Positions 27,055-36,367 of a stretch of 64,000 bases of DNA are shown piece by piece; positions within the stretch are counted from its first letter, which is position 1; each line of letters starts with the position of its first letter. The translations under genes were made by a program, and so were the position numbers. Under the pieces are notes generated by a model that had not been told where the DNA came from, did not search any database, and saw only the letters and a program-made list of their open reading frames with translations. Source of the stretch: Paraflavitalea devenefica (lineage in GTDB: Bacteria; Bacteroidota; Bacteroidia; Chitinophagales; Chitinophagaceae); contig NZ_JAARML010000001.1 of assembly GCF_011759375.1 (NCBI RefSeq), positions 1,922,001 through 1,986,000 of the forward strand, given 5' to 3'.

Positions 27055-28881
27055 TTATAGCTTGATCAACCTTACCGGAAAGCCCATTTCTTTCATACCA
27101 GGTATCATGATGGAGTAAATGCCTGCCGGCAACATAGCTACATTCAGTGGTATGGCATTGCCACCTTTCTGCAGGTAAACAGGGATTGTCATCATTACCC
27201 TGCCTGTATTGCCTGTGATCACCAGGTGCAGGTGCTCTTCTTTCCTGGCTGTAATAACTAGTTTTGTAAAGCCGGTGGTAAGGGAGGGCGCTAACAACGC
27301 TGTTGGAGTAGTATGGCCGGAAATTGTGTACGGTCGCTGACGTAACAGCAAGGGATTTAAAGTGGCGGATGTGCTGGCGAGGGTGAAGTATTGGATGGAA
27401 GGGCCAAATGAACTGATCGGGTCGCTGGTAACAAATCCATTAGAGCCTGGCGTTCCCATATAACCGGTATTGCCGGCATTGGTCCAGGCGCCGCCTGTTA
27501 ATTGAACCACCCGTAGCGCAGAAAGGTCTGTAACGCCACCACTGTTAGGATCGTTGAAGGATAGCTTTACCTGCGCCTGCGGGGCTGGCAGGGCATCGGC
27601 AGTAATACCCCAGTGTTCAATAGAAGAGATATGGTGTATAATGGCAGGGTAGGCATTGCTCATCAGTTTGGGATTATCTCTGAAAAACTCCACCGTATAA
27701 TTGCCGGTAACATTGGTCAGCGATAACCAGCGAAGGCTGTTGCCTTTGCCTACCGGGAACAGGAATTGACCAGCGGCCACTAAACCTCTTTTTTGCAAGG
27801 GGCCATTGATAAAGCTAAGTGACGATAGGGAATCTGCCTGGATAGTACAACCAGCTTCCAGCGTTAACAGGTTAATGACGGAAGTAGTTACCTTCCCTTG
27901 TGTAAGTTCCAGTTTATAAGGTAAAGAAAGGGGCGTTTGCAGCATAACGCCTGCGGGATTATTGACTTTGAAAGTAACGCTATTGCTGATGCTGCCCGAA
28001 GCGGTAACAGACTGGGAGTTGCTGCCGTTTAGTTCAATAACAGGCAGGCCATTATCGTCTTCTGTGATGACACCGCCTGATTGAATAAAGTGGTTATTGA
28101 TCTGTACTACAGTATTGTCACTGCTTCCCAGGTTAAATACACCTCCCTGCTGCTCATAATTGCCTTTAATAAAAACCGTATCATCAAGGTCAAGGTTAAA
28201 ACTAACTCCTTCCCCTATAATAAAATCACCACGGATAAGTGTATGGTTCACGCCGTTGGCATTGTAGGTTTTAGCGCCACCGGCAGCGGTAGCTGATAAG
28301 ACAAGGGTGCCAAATGTTCTCCCTGGGAATGCTATCAGGGGACTTCCATTGCTGATGTCAAATTCAAATATGCCGGTTTCTGTACCGGAAGCGGTGGCAA
28401 GGGCTGCCACTATACTTACATGTGGTCTTGGTGTATTGTGAATATAACGCCCGCCATTCCCTATCCATACAGCGCCTGCCATGCTTAAGGGAGCACCTGA
28501 TCCGGCTCCTGAAGCATTCCTGAAAATGCCTCCCTCATGAATGACAAGCGCATTACCTGACCCTGTACAGGTAAAGCCGGGAGAGGCTGTGTTATTATTA
28601 GGTAGTACCACTTCAATGGCATTACCTGCTGCAGGGCTTATCGTTAATGATTGAACAGTGGTTGTGCTATTGCCGGCAGGCAGGGTAACTACATAATTGC
28701 CGGCGCCCACTGTATTATCAAGTAGTACATCGTCTCCATTCCCCGGAACTGTATTTCCTACCCAGTTAGTGGCAGTAAGCCATTGGCCGTCTCCGCCAAG
28801 GCCACTCCAACGTACCTGGGCAATGGTGTACAAGTTGCTGACAATAAATGCAATAAACAGACAGGCTTTGGTTAGTGGCAT
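27055..28881 (-). CDS. T9SS-sorted beta-rich surface protein
   Basis: This 608-residue protein begins with a signal peptide (MPLTKACLFIAFIVSNLYTIAQ), which supports ATG 28881 over the upstream in-frame ATG at 28917. The N-terminal segment (WSGLGGDGQWLTATNWVGNTVPGNGDDV, in parts) is the repeated module of large Bacteroidota surface proteins with parallel beta-helix or G8-like folds. Repetitive beta strands (FIKGNYEQQGGVFNLGS, FIQSGGVITEDDN) follow. The C-terminus (LHLVITGNTGRVMMTI, ending FPVRLIKL) looks like a divergent T9SS sorting domain. It is a shorter paralogue of the gene upstream. Its function is unknown, perhaps adhesion. Confidence 0.75.
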   Translation of the reverse strand: MPLTKACLFIAFIVSNLYTIAQVRWSGLGGDGQWLTATNWVGNTVPGNGDDVLLDNTVGAGNYVVTLPAGNSTTTVQSLTISPAAGNAIEVVLPNNNTASPGFTCTGSGNALVIHEGGIFRNASGAGSGAPLSMAGAVWIGNGGRYIHNTPRPHVSIVAALATASGTETGIFEFDISNGSPLIAFPGRTFGTLVLSATAAGGAKTYNANGVNHTLIRGDFIIGEGVSFNLDLDDTVFIKGNYEQQGGVFNLGSSDNTVVQINNHFIQSGGVITEDDNGLPVIELNGSNSQSVTASGSISNSVTFKVNNPAGVMLQTPLSLPYKLELTQGKVTTSVINLLTLEAGCTIQADSLSSLSFINGPLQKRGLVAAGQFLFPVGKGNSLRWLSLTNVTGNYTVEFFRDNPKLMSNAYPAIIHHISSIEHWGITADALPAPQAQVKLSFNDPNSGGVTDLSALRVVQLTGGAWTNAGNTGYMGTPGSNGFVTSDPISSFGPSIQYFTLASTSATLNPLLLRQRPYTISGHTTPTALLAPSLTTGFTKLVITARKEEHLHLVITGNTGRVMMTIPVYLQKGGNAIPLNVAMLPAGIYSIMIPGMKEMGFPVRLIKL

Positions 28882-28923
28882 AAGCTGTTTTTTTATGCTA
28901 CTGCAAAGCCTTCCCATACCTAC

Positions 28924-28956
28924 GAAAAAAAATCCTTCTGCGATTGCGCAGAAGGA
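28924..28956 (-). terminator. Intrinsic terminator of the upstream T9SS gene
   Basis: TCCTTCTGCG and CGCAGAAGGA form a perfect 10-bp stem. On the minus strand it is followed by eight T's. Confidence 0.9.
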
Positions 28957-28980
28957 CTTTCGTGTATGGCTGTCAGTATT

Positions 28981-31341
28981 TTATTGCCTGATGAACCGGA
29001 TGCTGCTGGTCTTTTCTCCTGTTGAAGTGTAACCAGTAACCTGGTAGGTGCCTGCCGGCAGGGTGCCCAGGTTGAGCCAAATCTCCTGGTTGCCAGTGGT
29101 AAGGGCATTCACCTGTTGTTTCACGATGCGGCCATAAATATCAGTCACCACCAGTTGAATATTGCCTTTTTCTGAAGAGCTGATATTGAGGCGGGCGCGG
29201 TTAATAACCAATGTAGGCATCATGGAAGTGATCACTATACCTTTGCTACCATTCATAACCGCTATGATCTTTGTAAGTTCGGCAGTTTCATCTATGTCTA
29301 TCATCCGCAACCTGTAATAAACAGTGCCGTTGGGTAAGGCATTGTCTGTAAAATCATACACCAGCTTTCTTTCAATACCTGTTACGGTGCCGATCTGGGT
29401 GAAATTGGTACCATTGGTGGAGCGGAGTACTTCAAACCGCTTAGGTGTACTGTTATCTGTGATAGTCCAGTTGAGTTTTGCAGCACCACCATCTTTACGG
29501 GCTGTAAAGCTCAGGAGATGGATGGGCAGGGTAGCCTGAGCAGTAAAGGCAAAGGTAAACGGACTGAAAGTGGTCATCACGGTAGATTCCACGCTGCCTG
29601 TGGTTGAGTTGCCTGGAGTTAACTTCGTACCCCTTACATCGGTCCACACAGTTCCATTGTGATGTGCTACAACGAGCGTATCCGTAGCGGCGGCTCCTGT
29701 AACGGCGCCTGCGAGGGTGAGACGGATTACGGCATCACTGCCCGATATTTTGCCGATATTCCAATATTCCTGGCCAGATACCCCGGTCAGTGGCGCCTGT
29801 ACAGCAAGAGAAGAATAAGCAGTGCCAAAATATTCGCTTTCATATTCGGAGAGGGTATTGGCTGCAGGGGTTACCTCACAGGCTCTCAACACACCACCTT
29901 TGCCGGTAGGGAAGCTGACCGCTGTATTGGTAGCTGTCTTCCTTCTTACGGGCCCATTGATATAACCGGTATTGGAAGGACTGTTTACTACCCGTGTATC
30001 GGTGATGTCAGTATTGTTGATCGTTAATACATTGGCGGTAGTAGTGGTGAGAACGCCTTTATTGGCGGAGCTCCAACTGATCTTACCGACAGATAAAGGT
30101 GTAAGCAGGGTTGCACCGGCTGTATTGTTAAGTCGTAATGTTACCTGGTTGGTGGCATTGTCAATCGTGTTGGAAGAAAAAGAAATATTCTGATTGGCAG
30201 TACCGTTCAGTTCCAGTACAAACAGATCGGTAGCGGTGCTTACTGAAGTGTTCAGGCTACCAAAGGTGCCGGCTGTTTGGGTAATATTGCCGGCTACGCT
30301 CAGTGTATTGGCCAGGGTTAATCCCGTTCCTGTATTATTGCGCAGGTAAAAGCTGCCGCCGGTTTGAATAAAATTGCCATTTACCTGCATATTATAATTG
30401 TAGCTATGGCTGGCGCCGCCGAGGGTTACGTTGGCAGTAGCACCTATTTCAAGGTCTCCCTGCACGGTAATATTAACGGGAACAGCACCTGTAGTGGCGC
30501 CCAGGCCTAGGTTAACATTATTGGTACTGATGGCCTGCAAATCTCCGTTGATTACCAGGTTCTGTGGTAGCTGCAAAGTATTGGCTACTGTCATGCCAGC
30601 ACAGTTAATGACTAAATGACCAATGCCCTGGCCGGCAGGAGGCAATCCTATGCTGGGGACAGCAGAAGTGGAGCCGGTTATCAATATCGTGGAGTTGGCA
30701 TGCCAGCCAGCTCTGGGAATCACACCGGCATTTCTGGCAACCCAATAAGTAGCTCCATTGCCAAAATGCAGGTATTCCGGCTGGTTGCATTCAACGTGGC
30801 CCGAGTTGCTGACCAGCTTAATAGTTCCGGCTACTTCTACCAGGTTGCCTTGGCCGGACGTAGCAGGAAAATCAGCATAGGCTGTTCCTCCGGCTAATCC
30901 GGTAAAGTACCAGTTACCATTAACTGTTCCTTGTGCTCCATTGGCGAAACGGACGATGAAATTGCCGCTGCCTGCAGCAGCACTGTCTACTAACGTACTG
31001 CCTCCTGCAATCAATAAGGCAGGAGCACCTGCATTGGTACTGTTCAGTACAATTGTACTGGCGGCAGTTGTATAAAGCAGGGTAGTGCCGGCTGCTGTTA
31101 CAGACAATGAGTTTAAAGTAATATTGGCGATGTCTACGGCTACAGTAGTGGCCTGATCAAAAACAACGTTGTATCCAGCTCCATTGGGAACATCGGCGCC
31201 TGGCAATCCCCCGGATGTATTGGACCAGTTGGAAGCATCATTCCAGTTATCTCCGGATGACCCAATCCAAAATTTCGTTTGTGCATTTGTGGTAAGTGAA
31301 CAGTACAGGCATACTGCCAGCAGCAGGTAAAGTTGCTTCAT
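28981..31341 (-). CDS. Large T9SS-sorted beta-helix-like surface protein
   Basis: This 786-residue protein has a signal peptide (MKQLYLLLAVCLYCSLTTNAQ) and the module FWIGSSGDNWNDASNWS near the N-terminus. A long series of beta-strand repeats follows (VNGNFIQTGGSFYLRN, VAGNITQTAGTFGSLN). A fibronectin-like LHLLSFTARKDGGAAKLNW domain precedes a C-terminal type A sorting domain (NIQLVVTDIYGRIVKQQ, ending SSIRFIRQ). It shares its architecture with the next gene downstream, and the pair probably arose by duplication. A terminator sits between them, so expression can differ. The role is unknown; surface adhesion or polymer binding is likely. Confidence 0.82.
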   Translation of the reverse strand: MKQLYLLLAVCLYCSLTTNAQTKFWIGSSGDNWNDASNWSNTSGGLPGADVPNGAGYNVVFDQATTVAVDIANITLNSLSVTAAGTTLLYTTAASTIVLNSTNAGAPALLIAGGSTLVDSAAAGSGNFIVRFANGAQGTVNGNWYFTGLAGGTAYADFPATSGQGNLVEVAGTIKLVSNSGHVECNQPEYLHFGNGATYWVARNAGVIPRAGWHANSTILITGSTSAVPSIGLPPAGQGIGHLVINCAGMTVANTLQLPQNLVINGDLQAISTNNVNLGLGATTGAVPVNITVQGDLEIGATANVTLGGASHSYNYNMQVNGNFIQTGGSFYLRNNTGTGLTLANTLSVAGNITQTAGTFGSLNTSVSTATDLFVLELNGTANQNISFSSNTIDNATNQVTLRLNNTAGATLLTPLSVGKISWSSANKGVLTTTTANVLTINNTDITDTRVVNSPSNTGYINGPVRRKTATNTAVSFPTGKGGVLRACEVTPAANTLSEYESEYFGTAYSSLAVQAPLTGVSGQEYWNIGKISGSDAVIRLTLAGAVTGAAATDTLVVAHHNGTVWTDVRGTKLTPGNSTTGSVESTVMTTFSPFTFAFTAQATLPIHLLSFTARKDGGAAKLNWTITDNSTPKRFEVLRSTNGTNFTQIGTVTGIERKLVYDFTDNALPNGTVYYRLRMIDIDETAELTKIIAVMNGSKGIVITSMMPTLVINRARLNISSSEKGNIQLVVTDIYGRIVKQQVNALTTGNQEIWLNLGTLPAGTYQVTGYTSTGEKTSSIRFIRQ

Positions 31342-31545
31342 ACAATTGATAGTTTACAAGGCTTTGAAAAATGTTACCGAAAATGGTACACAGGAAGATG
31401 GATTCCAGAGGTTTAGTAGAATCGGGTATAAAAGAGAGGACAATATACTCAATAATTTAAATTCTTCATAACTTCTTAGCGCCCTGATTCTCAAATAATT
31501 AAAAAATATATACTTAGGTCAATAAAAGCCTAATGGGCCATCAAT

Positions 31546-31571
31546 AAAAAAGCCTCCCTGTTGAGGGAGGC
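31546..31571 (-). terminator. Terminator of the small lipoprotein gene
   Basis: GCCTCCCT and AGGGAGGC (31552-31571, loop GTTG) are followed on the minus strand by six T's. The gap 31342-31545 upstream of it is AT-rich and shows nothing else. Confidence 0.88.
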
Positions 31572-31609
31572 CAGCTTCTTGCAAATAAGTGAATATATGC
31601 CGGGGACTA

Positions 31610-31813
31610 CTATTTTTTAGTAGAATCAGTAGCTACTTTAGAGGTGTCAGCTGCATGAGCAGAAGAGTCAGGAGTAGCAGTAGCAGTGCTGTCAGTTGTA
31701 GTGGCAGGAGCAGGAGCTGCAGTAGAGTCAGCTTTTACTTCTTCAGCAGTACCACCATCGTTACAAGCAGTTAAAAAACCGGCAACAGCTAAAATTGCGA
31801 AAAACTTTTTCAT
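31610..31813 (-). CDS. Small Ala/Thr/Ser-rich lipoprotein
   Basis: This 67-residue protein has a lipoprotein signal (MKKFFAILAVAGFLTAC), with the lipidated Cys at residue 17 in LTAC. A low-complexity, acidic Thr/Ala/Ser/Asp-rich tail (TTDSTATATPDSSAHAADTS) makes up the remainder. The tail is probably unstructured and periplasmic or surface exposed. It has its own promoter and terminator, which argues that it is a real and possibly well expressed gene. Similar tiny lipoproteins are common in Bacteroidota, with no known function. Confidence 0.8.
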   Translation of the reverse strand: MKKFFAILAVAGFLTACNDGGTAEEVKADSTAAPAPATTTDSTATATPDSSAHAADTSKVATDSTKK

Positions 31814-31848
31814 TTGGAATTGCTTTTTTGAGTTTGATGAGATGGGCG

Positions 31849-31879
31849 CAAAAGTAATATCTTTTTATTATTATGCAAA
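31849..31879 (-). promoter_or_regulatory. Promoter of the small lipoprotein gene
   Basis: On the minus strand, TTTG (31879-31876) and TACTTTTG (31856-31849) are 19 bp apart. Confidence 0.75.
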
Positions 31880-31939
31880 TATTTTGCCCTTTGTCATTAA
31901 GTTTTTGATATACTTCGGGTTATCGGTCATCCCCGAGCG

Positions 31940-33289
31940 CTATTTTTTACGGAAAAACAGACGTACGGGCACCCCCTTAAAATTAAAATGTTGCCTCAAC
32001 TGGTTCTCCAGGTAATTTTTATAAGGCTGTTTTACCTCATCCGGGTAATTGCAGAAAAAGGCAAAAGAGGGAACATGCGTAGGCAACTGGGTCACAAATT
32101 TGATCTTAATCGAATTGCCACGTACTACGGGGGGATGGTACGATTCTATGGCTTTCAGCATCACCTCATTCAATTGGGAAGTGGGTATGCGGCGCTGTTT
32201 GCTCTCAAAAACATCCAGTGCCACTTCAATGGCCTTGTGTATGCGCAGCTTGTCTTTGGCAGAAATAAAAAGCACCGGTACGTCACTAAAAGGGGCTATC
32301 CGTTTCTTCAGTTCTTCTTCATAATCTCTGGCTGTATTGGTCACTTTATCTACCAGGTCCCATTTATTCACCAGGATAACAATGCCTTTCCCTTTGCGGG
32401 CTGCCAGGCTGAAGATATTCAGGTCCTGGGCAGTAATCCCTTTCTCGGCATCCAGCAGCAACAAACAAACGTCGGCCTCATCCATGGCCTTGATAGCCCT
32501 GATCACTGAATAAAACTCCAGGTCTTCATGCACCTTGGTTTTGCGGCGTATGCCGGCTGTATCAATCAGGACAAACTCTTTCTGGAACAGGTTGTAGTGT
32601 GTGTGAATCGTGTCGCGGGTAGTGCCGGCAATATCACTTACTATCGTACGTTCCTGCCCGATCAATGCATTCAGTAGTGATGATTTACCAACATTGGGCT
32701 GGCCGATAATGGCAAACTTGGGGATGGCGGGAACCTCAGGTTTCGGTACTGCATCATCGCCCGGATCTTCTTCCGATTCTGTAGCCGGCTCCTGGGGTAT
32801 CAGGGCAGTGATAGCATCCAGCAATTCGCCGCTGCCACTGCCGGTCATAGAGGAAATAAAAAATACATTGTCAAAGCCCAACCCGTAAAATTCAGTCGCT
32901 TCCAGCATCCGGTCCGGGTTGTCTACCTTATTCACAGCTAAAAACACGGGTTTGGAAGTACGGCGCAATACATCGGCCATCGCTTCATCAAGGTCGGTAA
33001 TGCCGGTAGCTGCATCGCCCATAAAGATCAGGGCATTGGCTTCTTCCAGGGCAATCATTACCTGCTTGCGGATCTCCTTCTCAAAAACATCTTCACTCTG
33101 TGGTACAAATCCGCCGGTATCAATAACATTAAATGATTTACCATTCCAGTCAGCAACACCATACTGGCGGTCGCGGGTTACGCCACTCACGTCATCTACA
33201 ATTGCTTTGCGTTGTTCCAGCAAGCGGTTAAAAAAAGTACTTTTCCCTACATTGGGTCTACCTACAATTGCTACCGTAAAACCAGCCAT
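31940..33289 (-). CDS. der: Ribosome biogenesis GTPase Der (EngA)
   Basis: This 449-residue protein has two tandem GTPase domains. GRPNVGKSTFFN starts near residue 10 and GQPNVGKSSLLN near 196, each with DTAG/DTGG and NKxD motifs. A C-terminal KH-like domain (PPVVRGNSIKIKFVTQ) follows. Der acts in 50S ribosome assembly and is normally essential. The acidic linker between the domains (EPATESEEDPGDD) is typical. The gene begins 16 bp after era, forming an era-der operon that is common in Bacteroidota. Confidence 0.96.
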   Translation of the reverse strand: MAGFTVAIVGRPNVGKSTFFNRLLEQRKAIVDDVSGVTRDRQYGVADWNGKSFNVIDTGGFVPQSEDVFEKEIRKQVMIALEEANALIFMGDAATGITDLDEAMADVLRRTSKPVFLAVNKVDNPDRMLEATEFYGLGFDNVFFISSMTGSGSGELLDAITALIPQEPATESEEDPGDDAVPKPEVPAIPKFAIIGQPNVGKSSLLNALIGQERTIVSDIAGTTRDTIHTHYNLFQKEFVLIDTAGIRRKTKVHEDLEFYSVIRAIKAMDEADVCLLLLDAEKGITAQDLNIFSLAARKGKGIVILVNKWDLVDKVTNTARDYEEELKKRIAPFSDVPVLFISAKDKLRIHKAIEVALDVFESKQRRIPTSQLNEVMLKAIESYHPPVVRGNSIKIKFVTQLPTHVPSFAFFCNYPDEVKQPYKNYLENQLRQHFNFKGVPVRLFFRKK

Positions 33290-33305
33290 ATCTGCTACTT
33301 ATTTT

Positions 33306-34175
33306 TTAATGATAACCGTATTCTTTCAGCATGAAATCGTTGTCCCGCCATTTGGGCTTCACCTTTACAAACAGTTCCAGGAATACCTTTTGCCCTATAA
33401 ATGCCTCAATATCTTTCCGGGCATCTGTTCCCAGGTGTTTGATCATCTTACCACTCTCGCCCAGCAGGATTGCTTTTTGTGATTCACGCTGTACAACTAT
33501 ATCGGCTACGATTTTCACCAGGGTTGTCTTTTCTTTGAATTCCCGCACAATGACGGTGGTATGATAGGGTATTTCGTCTTTGAACAGGTAGAATATTTTT
33601 TCCCGGATCATCTCTGCCACAAAGAACCGTGTGGGCAGATCCGTCATTTCGTCCTCTGCAAAGAAAGGCTCGCCTTCCGGCAGGTATTTCACGATCGTTT
33701 TTAACAGCTCGTCTACCTGCAATCCTTTCAGGGCGGAAATGCCCACCACTTCCTTTGCATAAGTTTTGGACCTGAAGAAATTAAAGACGGCTTCCTTCTG
33801 CGTGGCATCAACTGTATCTAATTTGTTGATCGCTATAATAGCTGGTGCTTTGAGTCGTATGGATTCAAAGAGACTGTTCACTTCTTCCATGCTCTCTCTT
33901 ACATCCAACAACAGTACTGCCACATCGGTATCCTCCTGGGCCTGTTGTACCGCCTGCATCATTTTCTCCTGCAGTTTGTACTTAGGTTCAATAATGCCAG
34001 GCGTGTCGGAAAAAATGATCTGGTATTCAGGTGTGGTTAAAATGCCTTTAATGCGGTGGCGGGTAGTTTGCACCTTAGGTGATACAATAGCCAACTTTTC
34101 GCCCATTAAGGCGTTCAACAGTGTGCTTTTACCCGCATTGGGGCGACCAAATATGCTTACAAACCCTGATTTCAT
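33306..34175 (-). CDS. era: GTPase Era
   Basis: This 289-residue GTPase has GRPNAGKSTLLN at about 10-21, DTPGI and NKLD, followed by a C-terminal KH domain with VQRESQKAILLGESGKMIKHLG. Era binds the 3' end of 16S rRNA and helps 30S maturation. A TACCTTTG -7 box at 34201-34194 on the minus strand would start transcription about 14 nt before the ATG, giving a very short leader. Der follows in the same operon. Confidence 0.96.
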   Translation of the reverse strand: MKSGFVSIFGRPNAGKSTLLNALMGEKLAIVSPKVQTTRHRIKGILTTPEYQIIFSDTPGIIEPKYKLQEKMMQAVQQAQEDTDVAVLLLDVRESMEEVNSLFESIRLKAPAIIAINKLDTVDATQKEAVFNFFRSKTYAKEVVGISALKGLQVDELLKTIVKYLPEGEPFFAEDEMTDLPTRFFVAEMIREKIFYLFKDEIPYHTTVIVREFKEKTTLVKIVADIVVQRESQKAILLGESGKMIKHLGTDARKDIEAFIGQKVFLELFVKVKPKWRDNDFMLKEYGYH

Positions 34176-34296
34176 AAAGAATGCAAAGGTAATGAAAGGT
34201 AGCCGTGGTATAAAGTGAGTAAACGAGGAGACTCAATTGTTGTGCCCGGCCAATAAAAAAGGGACCAGCGTTTTGCTAATCCCTGATTCTCAGTAG

Positions 34297-34368
<72 letters not shown>

Positions 34369-34470
34369 ATGTGGGTTGCAAATGTACGCTTTTTCAGGTT
34401 CCTGCCAAAATTGATTTAGTTTTTTTACAAATCATATTTTCAGGGTTATGAATAAGATATCATATATAAA

Positions 34471-34502
34471 TAAAAAAGCGTCAGGTAAAAAACCTAACGC
34501 TT
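34471..34502 (-). terminator. Terminator of the DUF2807 gene pair
   Basis: AAGCGTCAGGT and ACCTAACGCTT form an 11-bp stem with one G-U type mismatch and an A5 loop. On the minus strand it is followed by a T run. Confidence 0.85.
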
Positions 34503-34537
34503 ATGTACCCTAATAGGTGAAAAACCAAAAAGGTCAG

Positions 34538-35248
34538 TTATCCTCTTTTGGAAACATTACTGGCGCCGCTGCTCCTCAGGTCACGGATAACGCCATCTCC
34601 TTTATAATGTATACCGCTGGCGCCGGAAGCGCGGGCATTTAATTCTTTATTTACCGTAACCTTGATATCCGAGGCACCACTGGCTTCTGCACTACAGTTA
34701 TCGGCCTGGAGATCATATCCCTTAAAATCACTGGCGCCATTGGCATCTACTTTCAATACTGTCACCTTTCCTTCAATCGAAGCATCAGAGGCGCCGCTCA
34801 GGTTTACATCCAGCGAATTGGCTTCCACCTTGCCTTTAAAATCACTGGCGCCTCCCATGGAAATAGCCAGTTCATTGGCTTTAATAGTGCCGGTCACCAT
34901 CACATCACTGGCGCCGGTGGCGGTAAGCCTGTCGAGCGTTTTGAAGGAAACATACACCTTCAGTTTCTTATTGCCCTTCCACCATTTTCCATCATCATCA
35001 TACGAGATCTTCAACACGCCATCTTCCACCACTGTTTTAATACGGTCCCGGAATTCGGGTTTAATAGCGCTTACTGCCAGGGCCTCTTCATCCGACTGGG
35101 AAAGATACAGGTCAATGGCATTGCTTACCCTGATGGCATGGAAACTGCCGATACTGCGGGGTTGTGCATTTTCATCATTGATCACCTGCTTTTGCGCCAT
35201 CATGGCCAATGGCAGCAGCATCAGTAAAAAAACGCCTATATTTTTCAT
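34538..35248 (-). CDS. DUF2807 (head GIN domain) protein with GASD repeats
   Basis: This 236-residue exported protein has a signal peptide (MKNIGVFLLMLLPLAMMAQ) and a DUF2807 domain, a single-stranded right-handed beta-helix. The turn motif GASD/GASG recurs about eight times at intervals of 15-20 residues (ATGASDVMV, MGGASDFKG, LSGASDASI and others), marking the helix coils. The function is unknown; such proteins are abundant at the Bacteroidota envelope. It lies 34 bp after its paralogue in one operon. The paralogue has SSG at the equivalent turns. Confidence 0.88.
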   Translation of the reverse strand: MKNIGVFLLMLLPLAMMAQKQVINDENAQPRSIGSFHAIRVSNAIDLYLSQSDEEALAVSAIKPEFRDRIKTVVEDGVLKISYDDDGKWWKGNKKLKVYVSFKTLDRLTATGASDVMVTGTIKANELAISMGGASDFKGKVEANSLDVNLSGASDASIEGKVTVLKVDANGASDFKGYDLQADNCSAEASGASDIKVTVNKELNARASGASGIHYKGDGVIRDLRSSGASNVSKRG

Positions 35249-35282
35249 GTTGCTCGTTTATTCAATGTTATGCCAGCACAAG

Positions 35283-36008
35283 TTATCCTTTTTTTGACAC
35301 TGAGCCGCCGCTGCTGGTTTTAACGTTGCGGATCACTCCGGAGCCTTTATAAGAAATATAGCCGCCACTGCTGGCTTCGGCCGACATTTCTTTGTTCATA
35401 GTGACCTGTGCACCAGCGCCGCTGCTCACATCTACATCACAGTTTTGAACACTGAGTTCATACCCCTGGAAAACACTACCACTGCTGCCATCTATTTTCA
35501 AAGAACTGGCATTACCTGAAATTTTAACGACCGATCCACTGCTCTGGTCTATATCCAGGGTAGTATAATCTACCGCTCCTTTGAAAACAGCGCCGCTGGA
35601 AGCGTCCAGGTCCAGTTTACTTCCTTTGATCCCTCCTTCAACGCTTACACTGGCGCCGGAATTAATATCCAGTCCGTCTAGATCATCCACTGATACATAA
35701 GCGACAGGATTTTTACCCCTTGTACCACCATTTTTCCAGAACTTCAGGGTTTCCTGCTCATAATAGATCTTTAGTACACCATCTTCTACTTTGGTAACGA
35801 TCTTGTCGCGATACTCTTCTTTGGAAGCGCTCACCGCTACCGCTTCAGAGCTGCCCTGACTTAAATATACTTTGATACCGTTTGATACCCGGATGGCGTG
35901 AAAGCCTGATACTTTCCTCTCCTGGGCCAGGGGATCATTAACCTGCTTTTGGGCTACCAGCACCAGGGAAAAAAGAATGCCTGCAACGAATAATCCGATC
36001 TTTTTCAT
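35283..36008 (-). CDS. DUF2807 protein with SSG repeats, tandem paralogue
   Basis: This 241-residue paralogue of the next gene has a signal peptide (MKKIGLFVAGILFSLVLVAQ) and the same start of the domain (FHAIRVSNGIKVYLSQG). Its repeated turns are SSG instead of GASD (INSGASVSV, ASSGAVFKG, QSSGSVVKI, GSSGSVFQG and others). The two genes arose by duplication, then the whole set of turns was homogenised separately in each. I chose ATG 36008 over the in-frame ATG at 36017 for the signal peptide. A 16-bp palindrome lies upstream. Confidence 0.88.
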   Translation of the reverse strand: MKKIGLFVAGILFSLVLVAQKQVNDPLAQERKVSGFHAIRVSNGIKVYLSQGSSEAVAVSASKEEYRDKIVTKVEDGVLKIYYEQETLKFWKNGGTRGKNPVAYVSVDDLDGLDINSGASVSVEGGIKGSKLDLDASSGAVFKGAVDYTTLDIDQSSGSVVKISGNASSLKIDGSSGSVFQGYELSVQNCDVDVSSGAGAQVTMNKEMSAEASSGGYISYKGSGVIRNVKTSSGGSVSKKG

Positions 36009-36055
36009 AATTAGCATTTTAAGAAATAGACTACGTTAATTGTTGAATGTTGCAT

Positions 36056-36071
36056 CCGGCCTGCAGGCCGG
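36056..36071. promoter_or_regulatory. 16-bp perfect palindrome upstream of the DUF2807 pair
   Basis: CCGGCCTGCAGGCCGG is GC-rich in an AT-rich divergent intergenic region, 48 bp before ATG 36008. It could be an operator. I could not see a consensus minus-strand promoter here. Confidence 0.4.
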
Positions 36072-36152
36072 TGCATAAGTATACTGTATATAAAGTGTGA
36101 CGGCCGGAGGCTCCTGAATGTTACAATTCTTTTAAAAAAGTTTTTTTGACTG

Positions 36153-36285
36153 TATCTTTGCGTTCTCTTTGGCCAAAGAGATTTTTTCAGATTCCCGGGG
36201 TGCTTTTCCCAATCTGCCTGCAAAGGCTGTGAAAGGCTGAGATTATACCCGTAGAACCTGACCAGGGTAATGCCTGCGCAGGGAA
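36153..36285 (+). promoter_or_regulatory. Promoter -7 box and TPP riboswitch
   Basis: TATCTTTG at 36153-36160 is a perfect -7 box. From 36192 to 36285 the sequence has the thiamine pyrophosphate riboswitch (THI element) core. The outer stem pairs TTCCC (36192-36196) with GGGAA (36281-36285). GGGGTGC follows, then GGCTGAGATTATACCC, and then GAACCTGACCAGGGTAATGCCTGCGCAGGG in two conserved blocks. The switch precedes the TonB receptor start by about 80 nt. No terminator hairpin is obvious in that stretch, so it may act on translation start. Confidence 0.93.
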
Positions 36286-36367
36286 GGTAGCTCCTCTTTA
36301 TTGTCTACACTTCGCTTTCGCAGCATTTTCTCTTAAATCATTTTTTCACTAAAAATCTTCATGCAAG

